From Lytechinus pictus (Eukaryota > Echinodermata > Echinoidea > Temnopleuroida > Toxopneustidae), in assembly GCF_037042905.1 (NCBI RefSeq), contig NC_087259.1:21362001-21426000 (forward strand): a DNA stretch of 64,000 bases, written 5' to 3'. A model generated the notes under the pieces. It had not been told where the DNA came from. It saw only the letters and a program-made list of their open reading frames with translations, and did not search any database. Shown here piece by piece: positions 54,195 through 64,000 of the stretch. Position 1 is the first letter of the stretch, and the number at the start of each line of letters is the position of its first letter. Position numbers and translations under genes: made by a program.

Positions 54195-55312
54195 TGTTCT
54201 TGGAAATTCTTTCATTGTTGCAGTGTACTGTACTTATAATTTTTTTTGAAAATTCAATTTGTGTTATAAGTAAGCCTATTCTAAACTCATACGAAAGAAA
54301 AAATGACAAAAATTGTCTGGACCATGTACAAAGTGATCTGTTTATTGCACATGATGTATACAACTTCTCTCTTAAATCTAACCCAACTGGCGATATATTT
54401 TTTCTTCTTAATGCATGATGATAAAATTAAGACTAGCACAAATTACAAACTGTGTGGCTTCTCGTGCGCCATCGGGCTTACCGTCATTCCTTAGACGATT
54501 TTAACCCTGGATTTTAACATGTTTTAAATGCTTTATAAGTGCATAAAACAAAAACAAACATAAAAACAATCAAAACTCAACTGTCATGTTATGATATTTC
54601 TCCAACATTTTCTTGAACCATCAGTGTGTAATATCAGCTAATATATGTGTTAAAATGAAATTTACGTACCGCATGGGTGTGCTCATATAGAATGCAAAAC
54701 TGTCATCCCTTTCCAAACTCAAAAGAGATTTCTTTTTGCCAAAATAAGAAAGAGCCAATCAAGTTTAGTTATTCAAGTCCATAACAATAACAAGAATAAC
54801 ATGGAAATAAAAATCCGATGTTCATATCCGAAGATACGCTTTAGAGAGAAATGAATGATTATTCTTTCTGAAACCATTAATTGATTTCACTTATTAAAAA
54901 TTGTAAAAATATGATCATATTACCACTGGTGGGATGGAACACCCTATCAACAAAAGTTGTTTTTTGTCGGGGTCCTTTTATGTCATGTGTTAAAAAATAT
55001 CATATACGTAAACATTTCATTCTTTTTCATTTTGAACCTCCACCCATCTGTTTAAAAGTCCTGGAAAAGAATTTTTTTATTCAATAACAATATACACAAA
55101 TTGCGAGGGAAACAAACTGATTGATGGCATACTATAATCATCACTATAATCATCATGATCAAACCTTTACATTTTTTCATCATCATTATTATAAATTTTC
55201 TACCCTAAATTATTGGGGGGGGGGTAATAATACAGGCCATCCCCCCACTTGAAATATTGGGGGGGGGATATATCCCCCCATCCCCCCCGTGATCGACACC
55301 CATGCAAGCGAG

Positions 55313-56398
55313 TATGTTTCCAATTTATGTCGCGATTTTTGTTAAAGGAAGCTCATCCTGATGATAAAATTAGTTTTAATTGAAGCAGAAAAAGAGGAAA
55401 ATGGTTTTTAAATCCGTTAATAAAATCATACCAACGGGTAATTTTCTCCAAAAATTGAAAGCGATTCTTTTTGTACGTGGGATATAATCACAAGGTACAT
55501 TACCCCATTTTACAATAATACTTGTATTCTCCGTGTTGCATTAAAAATCAGGAATTTGCGGATTTTATATCACAAGCTATATTGGGGGTTTCCCGCATAT
55601 GACGTCACAAATAAAAAACTTACAAATGTAATGATTCTCTCATTTGGATTTATATAAAAAATCCACCTATATTTTCTCTAGTAATTTTGCTTTTATTCAA
55701 TCAGTTAATCGTTAGGGTGAATCCCACTTCATCTATTTTTGTATACATGCAATCTCTCTATACATTTTTTTTTATGGTTCTGATTGTCTTTGAATGTGGA
55801 AAGGGTTTTGTGTGAAAGAGGGGGAAATAAGGGAAAGAGAGAGTTGGAGATAGAGATAGTGAAAAGAAGGAAGAGACGGAGAGACAGGAAACAAGGATTT
55901 ATAATAAGGAAGGACAGGATAAGTTATAGAAATAGTACAAACAAAGTGGTACAGAAAATAGAGAGAGAAAGATAGAAGGGGGGCGGTGGGTCATTTGAAT
56001 ATACATATGGGCAAGCAAGGTAGGTTGGGAAGATTCAAACAACCTCGATATTTAGTAACCGTATACATTTTAGGTATGTACATGAAATTATTGAATTGTC
56101 TTTGATTCCAATCAAAGCTATAAGCTATTAATGATAATGATAATAATAGTAATAGTAATGACAATAATGATAATACATGTATAATAATAATCGTGATTTA
56201 GGTACCATGATCCATCCCCAAAAGGTCATAATAGACGTCAATCGATGAATTTAAAAGTGACAAGTAATACATAACGTGAAAATATTTCGGTCAGCAGTTA
56301 TTTCCTTCATTGATTTATCTAAATAAAAAACTAAACTAAAATCTTGATTATCACGAACCTTCCGGAAGAAAAGGAGCTATTTTCCTGTCCTCACACAA
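55313..56398. other. Non-coding spacer
   Basis: AT-rich, with a GA-rich tract 55815-55978 and (AATA/ATG)n patches at 56128-56190. No gene. Confidence 0.4.
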
Positions 56399-56900
56399 CC
56401 CAACATGCACACACACACACCTATTGCCCGTATGTTCATACACACGGCATCCACCCTGGCACCTCCTACCCAAATGGGAGCCCACACAAACACACACACG
56501 CACCCTCTCACATCACACACCCAGGCACACTTTTTATCATTAAACACAACACACAAACGCACCCCTGGCACTCACACCCACATCAGACGTATCATAAATT
56601 ATCCCTCACAACCCAACACCTACATGTACTAAACTCATACACACGGCATCCACCCCTGGCACCTCCTACCCAAATGGGAGCCCACACAAACACACACACG
56701 CACCCTCTCACATCACACACCCAGGCACACTTTTTATCATTAACACAACACACAAACGCACCCCTGGCACTCACACCCACATCAGACGTATCATAAATTA
56801 TCCCTCACAACCCAACACCTACATTTATTAAACTCACAACACACACCGAGTGACCCTCACACCCCACACCCAAATGTACAGATATATACACCCACCCCCA
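56399..56900. repeat. CA-rich minisatellite with a ~199-bp duplicated unit
   Basis: A unit starting CACACGGCATCCACCC is present at 56441 and again at 56640, nearly identical for about 199 bp, with one-base indels at 56456/56657 and about 56544. CACA-rich sequence flanks both copies. The long open frames across it on both strands are artefacts of the 3-base-compatible composition. Confidence 0.9.
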
Positions 56901-57852
56901 CCATCAAAACATACGCTTATTCCTCGCCCATAGTTATCTTAACTTACGTAATAATTTACATTTGATAGAAAAAAATGTAATTAATTTATGGGTTGTTACA
57001 GGTCTGTATACGCTCATTTCGTGAGGATTCGTCTTTTCAAAAGACTGTTTTGAATATTTTGGGGTTATTCACATTCGAAGAGAGAAAGAAGAGCAGAGAG
57101 AGAGAGAGGGGGGGGGGAAGGAGAAATGGGGGGGGGGGGGTATGTTCGCTCCTGCACTCCTGGTTTGCCTTGCCCTTTATTATGTCATATCTCTTCTCTT
57201 GGAGTTGGACGGTCCGCATTCATATTTTTAAAATGACGTTTTGGCACCCTTTAATGGGATGAGAACAAGGGATAGAATTACAATAAAATGTGAAGTTTTA
57301 AACAAAAGAATCATCCATCTATTCCTTCGAATAATTATAAAGAAGAAATTAAATTTTCTTCGATCTCATCTTCTTCGATCTCGCCTTTTAAATAATTTAT
57401 GGTTTTGTGGGGATTTGGGTTCAATAAATACGCAATAATCAATCATTCTTATGGTCCCAAGATTTAAATTTTTAAACAATTTTTAAACTACTATATACTA
57501 ATAAAAGCATATAAAACCCCAGAAAGTGGCTTAGGAGAGAGACGAAATCAATTAACCGATGTTCTTCAAATATGTCTAGCGCCATCTATAGGGTAAGCGA
57601 TGTTTGTTTATGCGATGTAATCGAGAGGGACAAACACATTGTGAAAATGAAATAAAATATAATTTTGAGTCTCGTTTCATGCCGGTTAGTGCCTTGAATA
57701 AAAGTAACAAGTGATATTTTGAGTGTTAAAAACAAAATCACTTTCCATGCGTTTTGCATGGTCTCAATTCAATTTGCTGTACTCTTCATCCTGTTATCTT
57801 TCATTTACGCCAACCTTACCTGTCTCAGCTCGCATATAATTATGTTCCTTCT
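56901..57852. other. Non-coding spacer
   Basis: A GA-rich tract followed by G9 and G12 runs lies at 57080-57140. No gene recognised. Confidence 0.4.
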
Positions 57853-58429
57853 CAGTGGCGTATTTCGTCAGGGGGGTAGGGGGGGGGGGCAAGCGACAAG
57901 AATGAGCAAGGGGGTAGTAGGCATGGACGTATATAGGCACAATTTTTTTAATGGGGCTGGTATTAATTGCTCAAATCAACTTCACAGTTTTTAATTTTCG
58001 AGCGAACATTTTTTCAATTATTATTTAGCCTTTTTACATGATGTGAAACGTGCAGGTCATAAAATTACCAATATACGAGGATATTTGGGCACCTCGCAGT
58101 CCTCGTTGTCCTGCATTTTGCAGCCCACCCCCCATACACGTTTGGATGTGTAGGTCAGGCAGTGGCACTGAAGGTGGGATCTTGCTACTACTGATATTTG
58201 CTATCGGGCGATTGCACTTTAATTATTTTTCTGTATATCATTCCAGAAATGAAATGTATTGGATCGTGATCGATATATTTCTAATCAAGTGGTAATTGCA
58301 ATGTTTATGTTAACATACTTCTTTTATTCCTCTTTGAAGGTGTTTACATTATGTTCCCAATTCTGCTGATTTGGAGACGTTATAGGTATTTGACATTGAA
58401 ATCAGTTTAAAATAATAATATTAAAATAA

Positions 58430-59615
58430 CAATTGCGAGCGCGAAGCGCGAGCTGTTTTTTTCTAAAAAGTTAGACCTGAAACGATACATTTTGTGCACT
58501 TAATTATTAATACGATGGGTATCTTCCTTAATAAATTATGCGAGCGCGAACGGATGTGATGTGAGCGCGAAGCGCGAGCTGAAAATTTTTGATATTTCGA
58601 CCTGAAAACTTTACATTCTGAGCACTTCATTTAATTATGAACAGGATGGAATTTTATATGTGTGCGAAGCTTGAGCTGAAATTTTTGATATTCCGACCTA
58701 AGAACTTGATATTCTAAGCAATTTTTGTAACCGTGAACAAATTGGTTTCTAATGATATATATATTTTTTTATATTCCGACCCGAAGCGCGAGCTAAAAAT
58801 TTTGATATTCCTAACTGGACACTAGACATTCTAAGCAGTTTTACGGGATGGGTATCTAAACAGTCGTGCGGGCGCGAAGCGCGAGCTAAAACTTTTGATA
58901 TTCCGACTTAAGCACTTGATATTCTAAGCACTTTTAGTAACCATGAAGATATTGGTTTCTGACTGAATAATTAATTGATGCGAGCGCGAAGAGCGAGCTG
59001 AAAATTTGAGATATTCCCCCCTGAAAAGTGGACATTCTAAGCACCCTTTTTTATTCAACTATGAACAAGATGGTAGTTAAAAACAATTAATTGGTGTGAG
59101 CGCGCAGCGCGAGCTGAAAATTTTTGATATTTCGACCTGAAAACTTTACATTCTGAGCACTTCATTTAATTATGAACAGGATGGAATTTTATACGTGTGC
59201 GAAGCTTGAGCTGAAATTTTTTATATTCCGATCTAAGAACTTGATATTCTAAGCAATTTTTGTAACTGTGAACAAATTGGTTTCTAATGATATATATATT
59301 TGTTTATATTCCGACCTGAAAACCGGACATTCTAGACACTTCATTTAACTATGAACAGGATGGATATACCTAAACAGTTTTATGTGAGCACGAAGTGCGA
59401 GCTGACATTTTTGATATTGCGGCCTAAGAACTGGATATAATAAGCACTTTTTGTAACCGTGAACAAATTGGTTTCTAACTAATCAATTGACGCGAGCGCG
59501 AAGTGCGAGCTGATTTATTTTTATATTTTAACCTGAAAACTAGACATTTATTTTAGGTATCCAACCAAAAAATTGATGCTAGCGCTTAGCGCGAGCGAAA
59601 TTTTTATTGTTTTAA
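58430..59615. repeat. Tandem array of the GAGCGCG mirror-core unit
   Basis: Roughly 100-110-bp units with cores at about 58436, 58562, 58868, 58980, 59097, 59490 and 59580. After the core come GATATTCCGACCTGAAAACT, ACATTCTAAGCACTT and TGAACA(A/G)GATGG. A two-unit block at 58561-58774 recurs at 59096-59302 (offset 535 bp) almost unchanged, a higher-order duplication. Confidence 0.85.
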
Positions 59616-59689
59616 TTACAGAGAGCTCTAAAAGTCGCATTGCGTAAAAATCACAATTTACCGATAAAAGTGTACAATTTAAGGACGTT

Positions 59690-60500
59690 CCACAGTTAAA
59701 GTGAAATCCATGTCATTTTCACCAAACTTTGCACATAGATACTTTAGAACCTTAATATTCGAAATATGCAGAAATTAACGTAGGTTCATGTGCTTGATTT
59801 TTTGCTATAGAGCTTCAAAGTTCACCCAAATTGATGTTTTTATGGAATTGCGCATTCAAAAGAATTTGGCATTTTTAGACCGCCCAATATTACTACAATG
59901 AGTTTAAACCTCTATTACTCAGTCAAAATACATGAAAAAGTCATCAAATTTAGCAAGAGAGTTAATAATTGTATCGTTAGAATGGAGAATCTATTTATAG
60001 TGCTATTTGTTTGCAATTTTAAGTTTAACAGCACTGTCAGTTCTTAAAAAAGGCGTAAACGATAACAAAATCCCAATCTAAAAAATGTAAAATTTCAGTG
60101 ACAAATTACAAACGTACAATAAATGCTGCACTTTATTCAAAATCCATGTCATTTTCACAAAAATTTGCAGAGTTGTAGAGGAAGGTATACCTAAGAGGTG
60201 CAACCATTAAAAATTAGGGGTTCATGTGCTTGTTTTTAAACTATCAGCATTTTTATTAGAGCAAATGTGCTTTTTAAAACACCAAAAATGCGCCGAATGC
60301 TTTGTCTCTATGTGAAGAAAAAATCAAAACCACTCTACCATTTATTCAAACTCCGGGTAATATTCGTGATTCTTGGCAGCAATGCAGAGTAAAGTATTTT
60401 GAAATTGTAGAATTTTTTTTTTGAATGGTCCATGGAATAATTCAATTTTTTAGCTTCATGAAATAACGCATCGGATCTGCAGTTAAAGTGCAGAAGATGA
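59690..60500. repeat. Diverged repeat pair (CCATGTCATTTTCAC)
   Basis: AAATCCATGTCATTTTCAC-AAA-TTTGCA and GGTTCATGTGCTTG occur at 59708-59800 and again at 60140-60235. CAGTTAAAGTG borders the region at 59692 and 60480. Function and class are unknown. Confidence 0.5.
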
Positions 60501-60599
60501 GAAAAATCAGCTCATACCCGCAGCTAATTAATCACCTGTTCATCTATTGTGACGTCAGCGCGCAGAGTGTAAACTATGCGCAGATCATAATGCGCACAA

Positions 60600-60980
60600 A
60601 CATAACTGCCCGACAGTTAATATTTTTTTCCGACAGTCTGCAGTCCAGTTTTTTATTTCCCCTTTCTCTTAAACTCTTTCTTCTTTTTCCCCTTCCCCCT
60701 TTTTTCTCTCTTTCATTTTTCCTCTTTTCTCCCCCCCCCTTTTTCGCTTCCTTTTTTTTGCTTGTGACTCGTCAGGGGGCAGTCTGCCCCCTGCCCCCCC
60801 CCCCTTAGGTACGCTAGTGTTCCCCCTCCTCTTACGCCCATTTTCTCTTTCTTCTCTGTCTTTTTTCCCCTCTTCGACCCTCTCTTCTTCTTTGTCTTTC
60901 TGGGATTTTTTATTCTTCTTTTTCTTACTACCCTTTCTTCTTCTCCTTCTTCACATTCAAACTGATGTTTTTAAATGTTA
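60600..60980. other. Pyrimidine-rich spacer
   Basis: T/C-rich tract 60630-60960, broken by a CAGTCTGCCCCCTGCC palindrome-like stretch. No gene. Confidence 0.4.
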
Positions 60981-61215
60981 TACAGTACAACTGTTACACA
61001 ACGCTATTTACTATATGAACCTTACAGACAGTAGTTGTTCAAACGGTTTAAACAAGTGTTTATGGTTTAAACTAGTGTTTAAAATCTAAAATAACAAAGT
61101 TTGATTCTTGATATTTAATGCTAATTAAATTAAGCATGGTTGTTTAAATTGTTAAAAACCGTATATTGTAAGTTTCATATAATAAACAACATTGTATAAT
61201 TTTTTTTTTACTGTG
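60981..61215. mobile_element. Second copy of the TA-flanked MITE
   Basis: Shares ACGCTATTTACTATATGAACC with the TGCTGTTTACTATATGAACC of the 14.8-kb copy, along with the GTTTAAAC motifs, an AACAACATTGTATAATTTTT stretch and the TTTTTACTGTG end. The left terminus is eroded and a TA on the right is not preserved. Confidence 0.7.
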
Positions 61216-61914
61216 ATAATTCTTCTCTCCTTTCTCTTCTCCTTCTCCTCCATTCCCTTATTGTCTTTCCTCTTCACCTTCTGCTTTTCCTTTTAATACT
61301 TATAATTTTCTATGGTATCGAATTCTCCATTCTCTGATAAAACTAATAACACGTTTCATTTCAACCCACACGACCAAGCTCGATATTTTATTATTATTCA
61401 TAAAACTCTTTGCCTAATACAGTAATTAAAGTGGAAATCTCGCTATATACATGTAAAGTTATATCGTATAAAATATGAATTAGCTTAAAGACACAATATT
61501 GTTTCAGTTGCACCCATAGTATAGGCAAAGTGGTGCCCACAATGTTGTTGAATGCCCTTTTGTAACATAAATATATTGGATTACTTACTTTTTTAAATAT
61601 ACTTTGATATTCTCTGAGTGAAGCTGAGGTACAGTCATTGCAGAAAATTCTTCACACATTACTGAAAATTTATCGATTTTACCTTTAAATTAACATATAC
61701 ATATAAATATCCATCGTCTCCGACTTCTGCAATTATATCTAATCCATCGACATAATTATGTATGTTATTTCGCTGCGAACATCACGATATGTATATGAAA
61801 TAATTGGTAGCATATAATTTCTAGATCATATTTCAATAAGGATTAACCTCACAATGCCAACCACCAAACAGTAAATGAAATTTATCAAAAATGTGAGAAT
61901 ATCATACACCTATA
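61216..61914. other. Non-coding spacer
   Basis: No gene or repeat recognised. Confidence 0.4.
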
Positions 61915-62052
61915 GGGTCGTTTCATAAAGAGTTACGAATATGGTAATTTTCAGTGCTAATATGACAATTACCATGGTAACAGGACTCAGCAGCCAAACA
62001 CAATAAACCTTTCAAACTTACAACTACTGTAAGTATTTATGAAACCGGCCCC
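61915..62052. mobile_element. Short MITE with TTTCATAAA inverted ends
   Basis: The left end GGGTCGTTTCATAAA and the right end in reverse complement GGGGCCGGTTTCATAAA pair, and an inner GGTAATTTTC/ACAATTACCATGG palindromic segment follows. 138 bp, no open frame. The target duplication is not clear. Confidence 0.6.
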
Positions 62053-63858
62053 TCACCCGTTAACATAGGTTTAGATCTCCAACAACCTGTAGTTAGTATT
62101 AACATTATTAATGCCCTATAAAATACATCTCAATTAAAGTTTGTCTAAAGTTCTAGAGGTTCAATAATGATAATTTCATATTGAACTTTTGCATTTAGTA
62201 ACTATCTTATCACTTTCTGAAAGTGTTTTCCTTCTTTTGCAATGACCCTTGCTTTTGTAAAATTTTATTTTTTAGACTTTTGAATAAAATCTATTCAAGC
62301 ACTTGTCTTAAACATGTTGTGGCTACATAGCAAAAGCTAACATTTATACTAAGATATTATGTTTATTTAGAATTTTTGCTCATTACATGCTATTGAAGTA
62401 GTTTTATACATTTTTTTTAAATCTATCATTTAGTTTTTGTTGGGGGTGATTGTATTCTATTGCAATTGTAAATATAGTCCATGTCACATTCTAGCTCACG
62501 GGCATATAATAAACTCTTTCTTCTTTAATTGAAAATGAAAAAATAAATAGTGAAATTAGCAAACTTATCAGACTTACCAAACCTTATACAAGCTATAAAG
62601 ATAAAACATTAGTCGCATAACCTTTACCTAGAACATGTAAAAGTTTTGCTTGTAACACATCACTTCCCGATTCCTACATAGACAAAAGAAGATTTCTTTC
62701 AGATTTTATTGTTTAGATCTCAACTAAAATTGGATATCCGTTTTGATTGAACTGGTCACTGGTCACATCTATTGGATTGCCATGTCCAATAGATCCCCTA
62801 GATCATAAAAAACAAATATATATATACATTTCTTATATTGACAATGTAACCCTTTCATGTGTAAAAAGGCAATATTATGTCGAAAAAATTATCATTACAA
62901 GACCTAACTGGTTCAATCGTCAAACAGCCAAACGTCTAATTATGTTACGAATATTACAAAATAGTATCAAGACCAAAAATTAGTATATTCGGATTTTCAT
63001 TTAATGCTGTATTTCTTATAATCATTTATGATTTATTTTCTGTAAACATACGCGATGCCAGGTGTAATTCCGAATTAGCAATTTCTTTGAACTTTTTTGT
63101 AATTCCAAATTTATCATTGATATGTATGTGAACATTGTATGCTGTGAATTTGTATTTGTATTTAAAGTGAAAATAAATTGCATTAGAAATCGATATGTAT
63201 TACAAATAGTAATACATATATTTTGTTTCCTTTTCCCGCATTATCAAAGGCGATTAAAATGAATTCTGGAAAATTAGCCTATGTACTCGGTCTGGTTAGA
63301 GCCGGGGTCGAGGAACGATTTTTTTTAAAGTGTTGTGGGAGCCTACCATGATAAAACACAATCAGATGGCAGTGGCGTAAAGAGCCCATAACTTTGGGAG
63401 GGGGGGGGGGGCTGCTCGAAATGGCGTTTCGCGTAAGATGATGATCCGTAGAGTCAATCATCATCGATATTTTAATATAGCCCAATGACCCCAATATATA
63501 TATATTTCTTTAATCAATTCCCCTTTTTCAATCAGTACAACGATATTTCTCACCGAATGTACTTTTATATAATTTCATCTTCGAGACCAAAACCCAGAAT
63601 TTCCGCTGAAAATTAGGATGATTGTGTATAGCAGGGCATGTATTCACCTGATATTGTCCTATCGCAATCGGTATCTGCTTTCTAAACCCAGCTAGGTTCA
63701 GCACTTTAGCAGCATTTTTTTAATTTCAATAACTCTGAACACTAACATCATCATTTCATAAACACCGTATCTAAAATCACTAAGCATATAAATTTCTGTA
63801 AGTCAACCGCGACAAGGTCTTAAAATTAAACAAGTTATGTTCAAAGAAACTTTGGACA
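62053..63858. other. Non-coding spacer with element ends
   Basis: A hAT-like end, CAGTGGCGTAAAG, followed by a G13 run lies at 63371-63410. A decayed relative of the 676-860 element starts near 63301. Open frames of 71-78 codons lack domains. Confidence 0.4.
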
Positions 63859-63999
63859 CTAAGTTTGCTGTTCATTCCTCAAAGACGTCAGCTTTTTTCG
63901 AGTAAACAGATCTAGATGACTAGAATGGCGGAAAGCTAAGTGTCTCTTTAGTTCTGACGTTCGAGGAAACCCTTTGCCACATATTTCGCAGTGGCACGG
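63859..63999 (-). CDS. C2H2 zinc-finger protein, C-terminal fragment (runs off the window)
   Basis: Reading the minus strand from 63999, 46 codons precede a TAG stop at 63859-63861. They include CEICGKGFPRTSELKRHLAF then RH, a canonical C-X2-C-X12-H-X4-H zinc finger with the conserved Phe and Leu core positions and a basic helix end. A 21-residue tail rich in Ser, Leu and Lys follows. C2H2 fingers bind DNA or RNA; many such proteins are transcription factors. The upstream part lies beyond the window edge, so the number of fingers, the exon start and whether the gene is intact are unknown. No splice acceptor is visible within the window. Confidence 0.7.
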   Translation of the reverse strand, partial: PCHCEICGKGFPRTSELKRHLAFRHSSHLDLFTRKKLTSLRNEQQT

Positions 64000-64000
64000 A

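Larger units (their letters stand above)
52951..55304. mobile_element. Outer hAT-like element
   Basis: 2,354 bp bounded by CATGGGTGTCGATC in perfect inverted orientation (14 of 14), with perfect 8-bp CAAGCGAG on both sides (52943-52950, 55305-55312). G runs follow both ends. No transposase frame is recognised, so it is non-autonomous. About 1.1 kb of its length is a second hAT-type element at 53089-54194, which must be younger. Confidence 0.88.
57853..60819. mobile_element. Possible large hAT-like element (tentative)
   Basis: The left end CAGTGGCGTATT and the reverse complement of the right end, CACTAGCGTACC, are similar, and both are followed inward by G runs as in the inner 53-kb hAT. The flanking octamers TTCCTTCT (57845-57852) and TTCCCCCT (60820-60827) match at 6 of 8. 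It would contain the 58.4-59.6 kb array and the 59.7-60.5 kb repeat. No transposase is seen. The two ends could instead belong to separate elements. Confidence 0.35.

Noticed and set aside
56344-56796. 150-codon His/Thr-rich open frame
   Set aside because: It crosses a duplicated CA-rich minisatellite, and its repetition mirrors the DNA repeat.

Overview
The window looks like nuclear DNA from an echinoderm, most likely a sea urchin. It is AT-rich, loosely packed and crowded with microsatellites, homopolymer runs, decayed LINEs, tRNA-like SINEs and many short inverted-repeat transposons. The only complete protein-coding genes are three cytoplasmic actin genes. All are on the + strand, and each has a 5'-UTR intron plus two coding introns, after codon 122 and inside codon 205. 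Intron sites at mature codons 121 and 204 are those known for sea urchin cytoskeletal actins. Three such genes in tandem resemble the linked CyI-CyIIa-CyIIb cluster of Strongylocentrotus. Which gene here matches which paralogue is not settled by this sequence.

Layout. 1-17.3 kb: no gene; two inverted-repeat elements (676-860, 4204-4316), a tRNA-like SINE near 6 kb, LINE 3' tails, a diverged 150-bp tandem repeat (9.26-9.56 kb), CTA microsatellites and a TA-flanked MITE (14.8 kb). 17.36-21.6 kb: actin gene 1 with a CArG/TATA promoter. 21.6-30.1 kb: a dead LINE (22.3-23.5 kb) and several 8-bp-TSD MITEs. 30.16-33.4 kb: actin gene 2, with a different promoter. 33.4-46 kb: a dense transposon block with a SINE whose head resembles 7SL RNA, three roughly 600-bp long-TIR foldback elements flanked by TTAA, and a 5'-truncated LINE (37.9-42.55 kb) split by a 1,753-bp Harbinger-like element. 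46.08-51.98 kb: actin gene 3, whose promoter and 5' intron share blocks with gene 1. 52-64 kb: a hAT element nested in another hAT, GAGCGCG mirror-repeat arrays, further MITEs, and at the right edge the last exon of a C2H2 zinc-finger gene on the minus strand.

The actin genes show a mosaic history. Genes 1 and 2 encode identical 376-aa proteins and share a nearly identical coding intron 1, while their second introns, promoters and leaders differ. Genes 1 and 3 share promoter and intronic blocks. Genes 2 and 3 share the leader just before ATG and the 3' poly(A) region. Gene 3 differs at eight residues. Gene conversion across exon 2-intron-exon 3 of genes 1 and 2 is the simplest reading. I see no complete, previously undescribed system. 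The most unusual items are the TTAA foldback family, the nested hATs carrying mirror-repeat arrays, the 7SL-like SINE head and the shared intronic blocks of the actin genes.
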